Source: Arthrobacter agilis
GTDB lineage: Bacteria; Actinomycetota; Actinomycetes; Actinomycetales; Micrococcaceae
Length of the DNA stretch: 64,000 nt
Assembly: GCF_030816075.1 (NCBI RefSeq)
Contig: NZ_JAUSXO010000001.1
Span: 2,418,001-2,482,000 of the forward strand
Reading direction: 5' to 3'
The notes under the pieces were generated by a model. That model searched no databases. It had not been told where the DNA came from and saw nothing but the letters and a program-made list of their open reading frames with translations. The position numbers and the translations under genes are program-made. Positions 8,501-17,942 of this stretch are shown here, in pieces (within the stretch, counting starts at the first letter, position 1; each line of letters opens with the position of its first letter).

Positions 8501-8543
8501 GTCAGGCGGTCAGGCGGGTCAGGCGGTCAGACGGGTCAGACGG
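8501..8543. repeat. Five tandem copies of an 8-9 base GTCAGGCGG unit
   Basis: Units of 8, 9, 8, 9 and 9 bases (GTCAGGCG, GTCAGGCGG, then GTCAGACGG twice) lie head to tail between convergent sirB and glmM. The last unit runs into the final glmM codons and its stop. Confidence 0.8.
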
Positions 8544-9894
8544 CCGGCTCGAGGGAGAGTCGTTCCTGCACTGTCGCGGCGAGCTGGTCGGCGATGCGCT
8601 GGGCCGTCCCGATGTCCGTCGCCTCGACCATCACCCGCACCACGGGCTCCGTCCCGGACGCACGCAGCAGCACGCGGCCGGTCTCGCCGAGGACGGCCTC
8701 CGCCTCGCGGACCGCATCCTGCACGCCCTCGTCGGAGTCGGCCGCCGTACGGTCTACCCCCCGGACATTGATGAGTACCTGCGGAAGCCTCGTCATGACG
8801 GCAGCGAGTTCCTTGAGGCTCTTGCCGGTCCCGGTGATGCGCGCCGCCAGCTGGAGGCCGGTGAGCACGCCGTCCCCCGTGGTGGCGTGGTCGGCGAAGA
8901 TGACGTGGCCGGACTGCTCGCCGCCGAGGCTGAAGCCGCCGTCGCGCATCCCCTCGAGGACGTAGCGGTCGCCCACAGCGGTCTCCTTGATGGTGATGCC
9001 CGCCTCGCGGAGCGCGATCTTCAGTCCGAGGTTGCTCATCACGGTGGCCACGAGGGTGTCGTCCTTGAGCTTGCCGGCGTCCCTCATGGCAAGGGCCATG
9101 ACGGCCATGATCTGGTCGCCGTCCACCACGGTGCCCTCGTGGTCCACGGCGAGGCAGCGGTCGGCGTCGCCGTCATGGGCGATACCGAGATCGGCGCCGT
9201 GCTCGAGGACGGCTTCCTGCAGCTTCTCGAGGTGCGTGGATCCATAGCCGTCGTTGATGTTCACGCCGTCCGGGGCGGCGCCGATGACCACGATGTCCGC
9301 GCCGGCGTTCCGGAAGACCTCGGGTGAGCAGCCGCTCGCAGCACCGTGTGCGCAGTCGATGACGACCTTGAGGCCCTGGAGCCGGTTGGGCAGGGTCTGG
9401 AGCAGGTGCACCACGTAGCGGTCCTCGGCGTCGGCGAACCGCTGGATGCGTCCGACGTCGCCGGCCACCGGGCGGAGCCTGGGGCTGGCCATCTCGGCCT
9501 CGATGGCGTCCTCGAGGGCGTCGCTGAGCTTGTTGCCGCCGCGGGCGAGGAACTTGATGCCGTTGTCCGGCGCCGGGTTGTGGGAGGCGGAGATCATGAC
9601 GCCGAAGTCCGCGTCGAGGTCGGCGACGAGGAAGGCCGCGGCCGGGGTGGGCAGCACGCCCGCGTCGTAGACGTCCACGCCGGAACTGGCGAGGCCGGCT
9701 TCGACGGCCGCCGCGATGAACTCCCCGCTGATACGGGGATCCCGGGCTATCACGGCGGTGGGGCGGCGCCCGCCGTCGACGGCATTGTGCCCGAGGACGA
9801 CGGCGGCCGCCTGGGCCAGGTGCAGGGACAGTTCCGCCGTGATCAGTCCGTTGGCCAGACCGCGCACACCGTCGGTGCCGAATAATTTGCTCAT
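8536..9894 (-). CDS. glmM: Phosphoglucosamine mutase
   Basis: A 452-residue enzyme interconverting glucosamine-6-phosphate and glucosamine-1-phosphate on the way to UDP-GlcNAc for peptidoglycan. The four functional loops of the alpha-D-phosphohexomutase family are present: the phosphoserine loop [16 protein letters not shown] (about residues 98-113), the magnesium loop HDGDADRC, the sugar loop GEQSGHVI and the phosphate loop [11 protein letters not shown] near the end. It starts [12 protein letters not shown] like most GlmM. A TTG lies one codon upstream of the chosen ATG at 9894. The rplM-rpsI-glmM order is common in actinobacteria, but here a strong terminator separates rpsI from glmM. Confidence 0.97.
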   Translation of the reverse strand: MSKLFGTDGVRGLANGLITAELSLHLAQAAAVVLGHNAVDGGRRPTAVIARDPRISGEFIAAAVEAGLASSGVDVYDAGVLPTPAAAFLVADLDADFGVMISASHNPAPDNGIKFLARGGNKLSDALEDAIEAEMASPRLRPVAGDVGRIQRFADAEDRYVVHLLQTLPNRLQGLKVVIDCAHGAASGCSPEVFRNAGADIVVIGAAPDGVNINDGYGSTHLEKLQEAVLEHGADLGIAHDGDADRCLAVDHEGTVVDGDQIMAVMALAMRDAGKLKDDTLVATVMSNLGLKIALREAGITIKETAVGDRYVLEGMRDGGFSLGGEQSGHVIFADHATTGDGVLTGLQLAARITGTGKSLKELAAVMTRLPQVLINVRGVDRTAADSDEGVQDAVREAEAVLGETGRVLLRASGTEPVVRVMVEATDIGTAQRIADQLAATVQERLSLEPAV

Positions 9895-9954
9895 CAACGA
9901 TCATCCTAAGTGCAGTAGCAAGGGCCGCTCGGGCGGGTCCTCAAACAGGTTAAA

Positions 9955-9989
9955 GCACGATGCCCGTCCGGATAGTCCGGACGGGCATC
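9955..9989 (-). terminator. Terminator of rplM-rpsI
   Basis: A perfect 14-bp stem (GATGCCCGTCCGGA at 9959-9972 with its complement at 9976-9989) and a 3-base loop follow the rpsI stop. On the minus strand the stem is followed by a short GTGCTTT run, so it works as an intrinsic terminator before glmM. Confidence 0.8.
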
Positions 9990-10006
9990 TGCGCGTGTCC
10001 CAGGGT

Positions 10007-10504
10007 TTAGCGCTTGGAGTACTGAGGCGCCTTGCGTGCCTTCTTGAGACCGGCCTTCTTGCGCTCGATGACGCGGGCGTCACGGGTCAGGAAGCCTGCC
10101 TTCTTGAGGGCGGGGCGGTTGTTCTCGCGGTCGATCTCGTTCAGCGTGCGAGCGACACCGAGGCGGAGGGCACCGGCCTGGCCGGAGGGGCCACCACCGT
10201 GGATACGGGCGATGACGTCGTAGGCGCCGTCGAGCTCGAGGAGCTTGAACGGGTCGTTGACTTCCTGCTGGTGCAGCTTGTTCGGGAAGTAGTCCGCGAG
10301 CTCGCGCCCGTTGACGATCCACTTGCCGGTGCCGGGGACGAGGCGCACGCGGGCGACAGCTTCCTTGCGGCGTCCGACGGCTCCGCCGCCGACGGTCAGC
10401 GCAGGGCGCTCCTTCGCGGTGGTCTCGCCGGCTTCGGTGGACTCTGAGGTGTAGCTCGTGAGCTCCTCAGTCGGTTCATTCAGCTCTTCAGTGTTCTGAG
10501 CCAC
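10007..10504 (-). CDS. rpsI: 30S ribosomal protein S9
   Basis: A 165-residue S9. The conserved body begins near residue 40 ([18 protein letters not shown]) and runs through [18 protein letters not shown] to the basic tail [12 protein letters not shown] that reaches the ribosomal P site. The first 38 residues are a Glu/Thr-rich extension absent from E. coli S9 but common in actinobacteria. It follows rplM by 40 bases in the usual pair, and a strong terminator lies just downstream. Confidence 0.98.
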   Translation of the reverse strand: MAQNTEELNEPTEELTSYTSESTEAGETTAKERPALTVGGGAVGRRKEAVARVRLVPGTGKWIVNGRELADYFPNKLHQQEVNDPFKLLELDGAYDVIARIHGGGPSGQAGALRLGVARTLNEIDRENNRPALKKAGFLTRDARVIERKKAGLKKARKAPQYSKR

Positions 10505-10544
10505 GGTTCTCCTTGAAGTGATTTCTTAGTACTGGTGGCCAGAA

Positions 10545-10988
10545 CTACTGGGCGACCTGGGTGATTTCGAACGTCTGCGGCTGCTGCGCGGCGTGGGGGT
10601 GCTCAGCGCCGCGGTAGACCTTCAGCTTGCCGATCTGCTGAGCGGCGAGCGAGGTCTTGGGAAGCATGCCGCGGATAGCCTTCTCGACTGCGCGCTCCGG
10701 GTTCTTGTCCAGGAGTTCCACGTAGCTGGTCGACTTCAGGCCGCCCGGGTAACCCGAGTGGCGGTAGGCGCGCTTCTGCTCGAGCTTGGAGCCGGTGAGG
10801 GCGACCTTCTCGGCGTTGATGATGATGACGAAATCGCCCATGTCCATGTGGGGAGCGAAGGTCGGCTTGTGCTTTCCGCGGAGCAGGATTGCGGTCTGGC
10901 TGGCAAGACGGCCGAGGACGACGTCGGTTGCATCGATTACGTGCCACTGGCGGTTGATGTCGCCTGGCTTCGGGGTGTACGTACGCAC
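10545..10988 (-). CDS. rplM: 50S ribosomal protein L13
   Basis: A 147-residue L13 ([59 protein letters not shown]). I chose the GTG at 10988 because the known family start is [10 protein letters not shown] and GAAGG lies 8 bases upstream; an in-frame extension back to 11066 is possible but unlike the family. First gene of rplM-rpsI, with a promoter about 220 bases upstream. Confidence 0.96.
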   Translation of the reverse strand: MRTYTPKPGDINRQWHVIDATDVVLGRLASQTAILLRGKHKPTFAPHMDMGDFVIIINAEKVALTGSKLEQKRAYRHSGYPGGLKSTSYVELLDKNPERAVEKAIRGMLPKTSLAAQQIGKLKVYRGAEHPHAAQQPQTFEITQVAQ

Positions 10989-11304
10989 GGTTATGGCCTT
11001 CGTTTCTATTTCGGTGTCGCCCGCATCCACGGAAGATCTCCGTGCCCGCGGGCTCAGCTTATTCATGCGCTACCGGAACTTCAGGTGAGGGCTGAAATAC
11101 GACCAGTCATCCCGTGGATCTCGGCTCCGCCCCCGGGCCAGGTGGTTCTGCAACTGAACCGCTCCGTGGGGCGCAGACGTATCGAGAAGGGATACGCACA
11201 ACGACTTCCAAGGATAGCCTGCCGCGCTGCTGTGGGTCAAAATGAGCCGGAGACCGCCCGGCTGCTGGATAGGATGACGGAAAAGAGGCCGGGGAGGGTT
11301 CTAC
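10989..11304. other. Non-coding divergent spacer: rplM leader and promoter
   Basis: This 316-base spacer holds no gene that I can support. It contains the rplM promoter (11211-11240), a leader of about 220 bases with a small CGTATC/GATACG stem, and the GGGAGG ribosome binding site (11292-11297) of the rightward membrane-protein gene. Confidence 0.6.
11211..11240 (-). promoter_or_regulatory. Promoter of rplM-rpsI (TTGACC-18-TATCCT)
   Basis: On the minus strand, TTGACC (11235-11240) and TATCCT (11211-11216) are separated by 18 bases, close to the housekeeping sigma-70 consensus. It points at rplM and leaves a 5' leader of roughly 215 nucleotides. Confidence 0.7.
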
Positions 11305-14086
11305 GTGGGGAAGCGGACGCTGGACCTGTCCCCACATCCTGCCACCTCCTGGAGCCGTCCCGCTGCGGCACTCACCGCGGTACTCACCGCCGTCGTGATC
11401 ACCGTGCTCCTCGTCTATCCTCGGGCTGCGTCCGACGCAGCGCTGAGCGCCTCCCCCCGTGCCGCTGGCGCATCCGCCGAGCTCTCGGTGCCGGTCGGTC
11501 CCGGGACGGATCAGCGGCTGCCGGCCGCGCCGACGCTCCAGCACCTGTCTCCCGCCCTCTCCGTGCGCGAGTGGTCGGCGAGCGCCGCCGTCGACGTCCT
11601 CGCCTCGGGCGGTTCGGCCGTGAACCTCCCGGCGGGCCTCCGCGTCACGGCGGTGGGCCGGCAGGCCGGCGTACCCGGCGACAGCGACGGCGACAGCGAC
11701 AGCGACAGCGACAGCGAGAGTGGCAGCGACGGCGTCGTACCCGTGACCATTGCGGCGGCGTCCGCAGGGCGCCTGGGACTGTCCGACGGGGACACGCTGG
11801 CGGTGACGGGGACGGAGGGCACGGTGCGCCTCCGGGTCGTCGGCGCAGCCGCCCCGGGCCCGGATGCCGCGCTGCTCGAAGGTGCTGCCGTCGATGGAAA
11901 CTCGACCCTGATCGTCGCCGTGGCGGCCGCGGACCTGCCGCGCTTCTCCGCACCGGCGGTCCTCGGCTGGCAGTTCACGCTGCCGGAGGACCCCTCCGTC
12001 CATGGTCTCGAGGATGCCGCCGGGCGGCTCGCGGGGCTCGCCTCGGACCTCGAACGGTCGGCTGCCGGGCTGGCAGGCGCCACGCTGACCGGTGACCTCG
12101 CGCCCGTCCTCTCCGAGGTGGCCGGATCACAGCGGCGGGCCGTGAACCTCGCACTCGACGGGGCGATCCTCGTGGCCCTGCTCGGGGCGGTGGCCTGCGC
12201 CCGCCTGCGGAAGCCCCTGGCGCAGGAAGTGGCCCTCCCGCCGGGCCGGCTGGTCCCGGCATCGGTCGGCGCCGTCGGCACCGTCGCCCTCGCCGTCGTC
12301 CTCCCCCTCGTGACCGGCACCCGCGGGAACCTGCCGCCCCTGTCCGTGGCTCCCGCCGTAGCCCTGTCCGTGGCATCCCTGCTCCTCGCAGCGACGCTCC
12401 CGCGCGTGTTCCACCGTCCTCGCGGTGGCCACCCTCGGCCGGGGTCCGCCGCGTCAGGCCGTGCGGGCCTGCGATGGTCCGCAGCGGTCTTCGCCGTGGT
12501 GCTCGCCACGGGTGCCGGGCTGCTCGGGAGCGCTGCCGTGGGCAGCGCGGACGCCACCGCACGCTCGACGGCGAGTCTCGCCACCGGGGGCGATGTGCAG
12601 GTCCTGGTCCCGGCGGGTAGCGACGACGAGGCCGCCGCCCTTGCCGTGCCCGACGGGGCGGCGTCGTCCCGGGTGCTGCGGACCGCCCTCGATCTGCGGG
12701 GTACCGCCGGGGAACTGGTCGCGGTCGATGCGGCCTCGCTGTCCGCGGTGCTCCCCCGGGAGGACGGGCTCGACGCCGACCGGTTGGGGGATGCGCTGCG
12801 CGCCACGATCCCTGCACCCGAGCCGGCACTCGATCTCCGGCCGGCCGCGCGTCAGGTGCGCCTCCAGCTGGCCACCGAACCGTTCGGGACGCCGGCGGCC
12901 GGTTCGCAACGCGCTCTCCGCGTCGCCGTCGCCGCATGGGTCGAACGTGAGGACGGCGCCCTCACGAAAGTCCCCGCGGGCACGCTCTTCCCTCACCGCA
13001 GGCCAGACCCAGCAGCACTCGCTGTCCTTCACCGTCCCCGAGGGCGTGCGTGCCGAGGCCGTCGCGGCGCTCGACTTCGTCGTGGCGTCGCCCGAGGGGT
13101 CGCCGACGCCGGGTGGGGGTTTCTTCCTGACGCTCCTGCGTTCGTCCTCCGACGCCGGCATCGGATCCGGCGAGAGTCGCTTCGGCGCCGCATCGGACCT
13201 CGTCGTCGTGCCATCGCTCCCCGGGACCGCCGAGGCGGGGGTGGTGGCACCGGACGACGGAGCAGGCTTCGCCGTGGCCACCCTGCCCCGTGGGTCGCTG
13301 ACGGTCCGGCTCGCGGCGCGCGTCGCCCTGGATCCCGTGCCCGTCGCCACGACAGCCTCCGCCGGGGCACGGGAGGGCGATGCTCTCGAACTGCTGGTGA
13401 ACGGCACCGCCGTGGACGCCGTCGTCGCATCCGTGGAGCCCGTGCTGCCCGGCCTCGTGGGCGGGGCGGGCGCCCTCGCGGACCTCCGTGCCGTCTCCTA
13501 CGCGTTGCTCGCCACCGAGGCGGGCCCTGCGGTGCCGCTCGAGCACTGGGTGTCCGGACCCGATCCGGTGCCGCTCGCTGCCTCGCTCCGCGCCGCGGCA
13601 CCGCCGGGATCCTCGATCGCGACGGCGGCGGTCGACCCGCTGGGCGCTCCGCTCGCCCCCCTCGCGTGGCTGCTCCTGGTGCCCTGCCTCCTGGCGGCGG
13701 CCGGCGTCCTGCTGCCCGCCACGCCACCGGTGGCGCGTACGGCCCGGGCTGCCGAGGACCCCGGGCCGGACGGGGCGCCGGACCCGACGGTGGGCGCCGG
13801 GCTGTCCGGCGCGGCCGTGGCCGTCGGCGGTGTCGTGCTCGGGCTGGCGGCCGGTGCTGTCGCGGCCGTCACCGCGGTCGCTGGAGGCGGGAGCGCACCC
13901 TCTCCGACTCCGTCCCTCGACCCCGGCCTCCTCGCGGCCACGCTGCTCGGGTCGCTCGGGCTCGTGGCCTTCGCCTTCTTCCGCCGCGGCCGGGCCGGCA
14001 CGACGCCGGGCGGGCGCATCCACGGGGAGGGCGCCGGCGGTGTACCGTCACCCGTGTCCGCCGTCGTCGCCCGCACGGGCGGGTGA
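11305..14086 (+). pseudogene. Large multi-pass membrane protein, frameshifted as given
   Basis: Restoring one base gives 926 residues; as given, the frame breaks at the C run 12990-12992 (one C too many). GTG start with GGGAGG 8 bases upstream. There is one N-terminal membrane segment (about residues 20-40), an extracytoplasmic-looking stretch with an Asp-Ser repeat, a membrane cluster in the middle (LALDGAILVALLGAVACARL, ASVGAVGTVALAVVLPLVTG and following), and a C-terminal pair (LAPLAWLLLVPCLLAAAGVL, LSGAAVAVGGVVLGLAAGAV). The pattern could be an ABC permease-like exporter component, but I see no diagnostic motif and do not assign a function. Codon use stays high-GC and open through both halves, so the break is recent or a sequence error. 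Confidence 0.7.
11683..11742 (+). repeat. (GACAGC)n hexanucleotide repeat inside the membrane-protein gene
   Basis: Imperfect GACAGC/GACGGC units are repeated about nine times and encode an acidic Asp-Ser run (DSDGDSDSDSDSESGSD). Such repeats are prone to copy-number change. Confidence 0.85.
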
Positions 14087-14219
14087 GCCGGTCCATCCGC
14101 GTGAGGAGTTCGACGGAGGGCGGTCCGAAAGCCGCCTCCCGGTCAGCACTTGCGCATTTCTCGCTCAGTATCGGCCGGCTTCACCGTGAACGGTCAGACC
14201 CCGGCCGTAGCCTGAGGGA

Positions 14220-14597
14220 GTGCCGTCGAATAGTGCCCCCAAGAGCCTGCCGCTGCTGGACCTCGCCGTCCTGGCCCACCTCGAGCGGCAGCTGAACGAC
14301 GCCCGGCCTGCCCGCGCTTTCGCCCGCGACTACATCGCCGGATTCGAGCATCGCTACCTCCGTCTCGAGAACTCGATCGGGAACCGCGACATCCCCGCTG
14401 CGCTCGACGCCGCCCTCAGCCTCCGCAACTCGTCCGCGATGATCGGTGCCGCACGGCTCTCAGCCCTTGCCGCCGGTTTCGAGGCGTCCGTCACCGCGTC
14501 GGACCTCGATGCCGCCCGCCGCGCCCTCCCCGCCATCGAGCGCTGCGGCCTGGACACCATCCTCGAACTCGAGGCCCGCTACCTGGCGGCAGGCTAG
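14220..14597 (+). CDS. Hpt-like domain protein lacking the phosphorylatable histidine
   Basis: A 125-residue protein, GTG start. Its helices resemble a histidine phosphotransfer domain: FARDYIAGFEHRYLRLENSI, then SLRNSSAMIGAARLSALAAG, matching the Hpt pattern in which His-x-Leu-Lys-x-x-Ser precedes a Gly-Ala-x-x-Leu stretch. At the position of the active histidine this protein has leucine (LSLRNSSAM). It is followed by a response regulator on the other strand and a histidine kinase beyond, so a regulatory or structural role in that pathway is plausible. The fold assignment is by motif only. Confidence 0.65.
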   Translation: MPSNSAPKSLPLLDLAVLAHLERQLNDARPARAFARDYIAGFEHRYLRLENSIGNRDIPAALDAALSLRNSSAMIGAARLSALAAGFEASVTASDLDAARRALPAIERCGLDTILELEARYLAAG

Positions 14598-14619
14598 GCG
14601 ACCAGCAGGACCAGCGGCG

Positions 14620-15402
14620 TCAGGAACGAACCGGTGTGAGCCGGTAACCGACGCCCCGCACGGTCTGCAGCCAGCGCGGACTCTTGGGGTCCTCCTCGAG
14701 CTTCCGGCGAAGATTGCCGATGTGCACCTCGATGGCGCGCTCGTCGGAGTCGCTGATATAGGTGTCCTCACCGTAGTAGTCACCGCGGACCACCCGCACC
14801 AGATCCGCCTTGGTCCGCACGGCGCCGTTGCTCTTGAGCATCTCGTTGAGGAGGTCGAACTCGCTCCGGGTCAGCGGCAGGTCCCGCCCGTCGAGCACCA
14901 CGGTGCGCGCGGCCGCGTTCAGCGCCAGGCCGTTGTGCTCGACGACGGTGGGCGTCACGCCCACCGCAGCGGGTGCGACCTCGGGCGCCGGCGTCGTGAC
15001 GGGGGCGGCGGGGGGCGCCTGGTCCGGGGCGATGCGCGGGCGGCGCAGCATCGCCGCGATCCTCGCCCGGAGCTCCCTCGGCCGGAACGGCTTGGTGAGG
15101 TAGTCGTCGGCCCCCGACTGCAGGGCCGTGAGGGTATCGAGTTCGTCGCCGCGCGAGGTCAGCATCACCACGTAGCAGGTGCTGAAGGCGCGGATACGCC
15201 GCAGCACCTCGTAGCCGTCGATGTCGGGGAGACCGACGTCCAGGGTGACCACCGAGGCATCGAGGGTCCGGACCAGTTCGACGCCTGCCCTCCCGTCCGG
15301 TGCCACGTGCACGTCGAAGCCCGACTGCCTGAGAACGGCCCCCACGAGATTCCGCACATCGGCGTCGTCCTCGATGACCACTGCCACCCCCGGATCGCTC
15401 AT
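14620..15402 (-). CDS. OmpR-family response regulator
   Basis: A 260-residue two-domain regulator. Receiver domain, residues about 5-120: acidic pair EDD at 11-13, phosphoacceptor Asp55 in VTLDVGLPD, Thr in MLTSRGDE, Lys in YLTKPFRPRELRARI. Then an Ala/Pro-rich linker and a winged-helix domain (LPLTRSEFDLLNEML, then ERAIEVHIGNLRRKLEED and the closing VRGVGYRLTPV). The ATG at 15402 is preceded by GGAGG. It is divergent from the histidine kinase gene across 196 bases; the two probably form a pair. Confidence 0.93.
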   Translation of the reverse strand: MSDPGVAVVIEDDADVRNLVGAVLRQSGFDVHVAPDGRAGVELVRTLDASVVTLDVGLPDIDGYEVLRRIRAFSTCYVVMLTSRGDELDTLTALQSGADDYLTKPFRPRELRARIAAMLRRPRIAPDQAPPAAPVTTPAPEVAPAAVGVTPTVVEHNGLALNAAARTVVLDGRDLPLTRSEFDLLNEMLKSNGAVRTKADLVRVVRGDYYGEDTYISDSDERAIEVHIGNLRRKLEEDPKSPRWLQTVRGVGYRLTPVRS

Positions 15403-15598
15403 CGACCTCCGACCCCCCTCTGACCTGCGCTGCAACTGGTTCTACTCATCATGATCCCCATTGTGCACGGCGGAAACGGGGAATCGTGCCGCCTTGCATC
15501 CCAAAACGCGGACCTGCCTACATAATGGGAGCAGTACGTAGGTCTCAGCGTCGGAAAGTTCTTCATCATGCGGTTCTTCCTCTTTCCCCGGAAAGTGC

Positions 15599-17281
15599 GT
15601 GCCTAGGGACGCCGGAGCCGTGCGGTGGCGCGCGGTGGCCTCGAAGGCGAGCATCAGCCGTTCCGTGGTGCTCTGTCAGATCCCCCTGACCGTCATCGTC
15701 GTCGTCATCGCCGTGTCCGCCCCCCTCCTCAGGCCCGGCCTGACCTCCGATCCCGCGTTCGACCTGGGACTGTCGATGATCCTGGTGCTCCTGGCGCTGT
15801 CGGTCATCGTGCCGTGGCACGAACTGCCGCGCGGCAGTCTGCTGATCGTTCCGATCCTGGATTTCGTCGCGATCGCCCTGGTCCGCACCGGCGCCCTGGA
15901 GGTCCAGCCGGCCCTCGGCGTCCTGGCGGTCTTCCCCGTGCTGTGGCTGATGCGTTCCTCCCTGCCGCCGTGGGTGTCGCTGGCGCTGACCGTCCTCGGC
16001 TCGCTGCTCGTGACGTCATGGCCCCTGCTGGGGTCCTTCGATCCCGCGCAGCTGCGGTCCTACCTGGGCGTCCTGCTGCTGCCGATCGTGATGCTGTGCA
16101 TCGCGGTCACCATCCGCGTGATGATCTCCGGTGCGCAGGCCCGGGAGATCGAGATCGAGCGCAAGGACCGGGAGCTCAACGACCTCCTCCGCGCCGCCAT
16201 CGACCGTGAGCGGGTCCTCACGGCGATCCTCAACACCGTCGACGTCGGGCTGACCGCCGTCGACGCCCACGGCAACACCACCCTCACGAACCGCCAGCAG
16301 GAACTGTTCAACCGGCTCTCCGGTCACGACGACGGCCAGGGGGGCAGCATGGTGGGCGCGGACCGCGTGACACCGCTGGCGGTGGACAGGCAGCCGGTCT
16401 ACCGTGCCCTCACGGGCGAGACGTTCGCCGACGAACTGGTGTGGGTGGGCGACGGCGACGCCCAGCGGGCCCTCTCGACCGCAGCACGCCCCATCAAGAA
16501 CGCGGACGGCAGTATCGCCGGCGCCCTGATCGCCTGCAGCGACGTCACGGAGCTGGTCGAGGCCGTCACCGCGAAGGATGCCTTCATCTCGAACATCTCC
16601 CACGAGTTCCATGCGCCCCTGACCTCGGTGCTCGGCTACCTCGAACTCGTGATGGAGGACGAGCACCCGCTGCCCGGCCACCTCAGAGGCTACGTCGACG
16701 TGGCGGGACGCAACGCCGAGCGGGTCCTCCACCTCGTCGCCGATCTCCTCTCGACCGCCGGCGACCGCGTTCGGGTGCATCCGCGCCCCGTGGACCTCGC
16801 GGCCCTGATCGAGATGAGTGTCCGGTCCAACAGGTTCCGCGCCCAGAAGAACGGCGTGAAACTGAAGACCAATGCCCAGACACCCCTGTGGACGCTCATC
16901 GATCCCCTCAGGATCTCCCAGGTGCTGGACAACCTGCTCTCGAACGCCATCAAGTACTCCCCGGACGGCGGAGTGGTGACCATCCGTGCCGAGGAATCCG
17001 AATCCACGATCGACCTGCACGTCGAGGACCGGGGCATGGGCATGACGGAACAGGAGGCCCGGCAGGTCTTCTCCCGCTTCTACCGCACGCCGGCGGCACG
17101 CAGCGCCGACATCGACGGCGCCGGTCTCGGTCTGGCGATCACCAAGTCCATCGTCGAGAGCCACGGCGGATCGATCCACTGCGTCAGTGCACCCGGCAAG
17201 GGCAGCCGCTTCACAGTGACCCTGCCCGTCAACGGCGAAGTGAGCCGCATGCCCCAGGACTCCATCGGGGAATCCGTCTAG
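15599..17281 (+). CDS. Membrane sensor histidine kinase with PAS-like domain
   Basis: A 560-residue kinase. Residues about 20-185 contain six hydrophobic segments, followed by a short coiled region (REIEIERKDRELNDL), a PAS-like domain (about 205-320) and the catalytic core. The phosphoacceptor is His335 in SNISHEFHAPLTSVLGYLE; the box reads HEFHAP where most kinases have HELRTP. Asn box DNLLSNAIKYSPDGG, G1 DRGMGM, F box FSRFYR and G2 GAGLGLAI are all intact. GTG start at 15599. The prepilin peptidase start directly abuts its stop. The signal sensed is unknown; partner is probably the divergent response regulator. Confidence 0.93.
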   Translation: MPRDAGAVRWRAVASKASISRSVVLCQIPLTVIVVVIAVSAPLLRPGLTSDPAFDLGLSMILVLLALSVIVPWHELPRGSLLIVPILDFVAIALVRTGALEVQPALGVLAVFPVLWLMRSSLPPWVSLALTVLGSLLVTSWPLLGSFDPAQLRSYLGVLLLPIVMLCIAVTIRVMISGAQAREIEIERKDRELNDLLRAAIDRERVLTAILNTVDVGLTAVDAHGNTTLTNRQQELFNRLSGHDDGQGGSMVGADRVTPLAVDRQPVYRALTGETFADELVWVGDGDAQRALSTAARPIKNADGSIAGALIACSDVTELVEAVTAKDAFISNISHEFHAPLTSVLGYLELVMEDEHPLPGHLRGYVDVAGRNAERVLHLVADLLSTAGDRVRVHPRPVDLAALIEMSVRSNRFRAQKNGVKLKTNAQTPLWTLIDPLRISQVLDNLLSNAIKYSPDGGVVTIRAEESESTIDLHVEDRGMGMTEQEARQVFSRFYRTPAARSADIDGAGLGLAITKSIVESHGGSIHCVSAPGKGSRFTVTLPVNGEVSRMPQDSIGESV

Positions 17282-17905
17282 ATGCTCCCGCATCTCCTGA
17301 CCGGCGTCCTCGCCGCGGGCCTGGGGTATGCCCTGTTCACCCTGGCGGGACGGGATCCGCGCACGGCCCTGCCGGCGTCGCGACGCCTGCCGCTCTCGGT
17401 GCTCGCAGGCCTCCTGGCGGGCGCGGGGAGCGCGGTGAACGGCCAGCCCTGGAACGGGCCGCTGCTCGCCGTGCTCGCGGCCTTCGGCGTCCTGCTCGGA
17501 GCCATCGACCTGCGATCGGCGCTGCTGCCCGACGCCGTCCTCCTGCGGTTCACAGCCGTCTCCGTGCCGCTGCTCCTCGTCGCCGCGGCCGGTACAGGGA
17601 GATGGAGCGGGCTTGCCGGCGCGGCGGCCGGCGGCGCCACCCTCTGCGCCGTCTACCTCCTCCTCGCCCTCATCTCGGCAGGGGGCCTCGGCATGGGGGA
17701 TGTGAAGCTCGCAGCCGTGCTGGGCCTGTTCGGCGGCTGGGGCGGGTCCGCGGCCTGGCTGGGGACCCTGCTGGGCGGATTCCTCCTCGGCGGCGTGGTC
17801 GGCCTCGCGGTGCTCCTGCTGCGCCGCGGGTCCCGCGGGTCGACGTTCCCGTTCGGCCCCGGCATGCTCCTCGCCGCGTTCGCGAGCCTGGCCCTGCTGG
17901 GTTAG
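17282..17905 (+). CDS. Prepilin peptidase (A24 family)
   Basis: A 207-residue polytopic membrane protease with both aspartates of the A24A family: DLRSALLPD near residue 80 and GMGDVKLAA near residue 140. Such enzymes cleave and may methylate type IV pilin-like leader peptides. It lacks the N-terminal cytoplasmic cysteine-rich domain of PilD, as usual for actinobacterial forms linked to tad or type II-like systems. ATG immediately after the kinase stop, so translationally coupled. No pilin gene is in the window. Confidence 0.88.
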   Translation: MLPHLLTGVLAAGLGYALFTLAGRDPRTALPASRRLPLSVLAGLLAGAGSAVNGQPWNGPLLAVLAAFGVLLGAIDLRSALLPDAVLLRFTAVSVPLLLVAAAGTGRWSGLAGAAAGGATLCAVYLLLALISAGGLGMGDVKLAAVLGLFGGWGGSAAWLGTLLGGFLLGGVVGLAVLLLRRGSRGSTFPFGPGMLLAAFASLALLG

Positions 17906-17942
17906 GGCGGCCCGTCTGGGCGCGGACGCGGTCCCGGCCGTC

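Noticed and set aside
8501..8543. Tandem repeats as a possible CRISPR array
   Set aside because: Units are 8-9 bases with no spacers and there are no cas genes.
10989..11066. Longer N-terminus of L13
   Set aside because: The GTG at 10988 matches the family start and has a ribosome binding site; the extension does not resemble L13.
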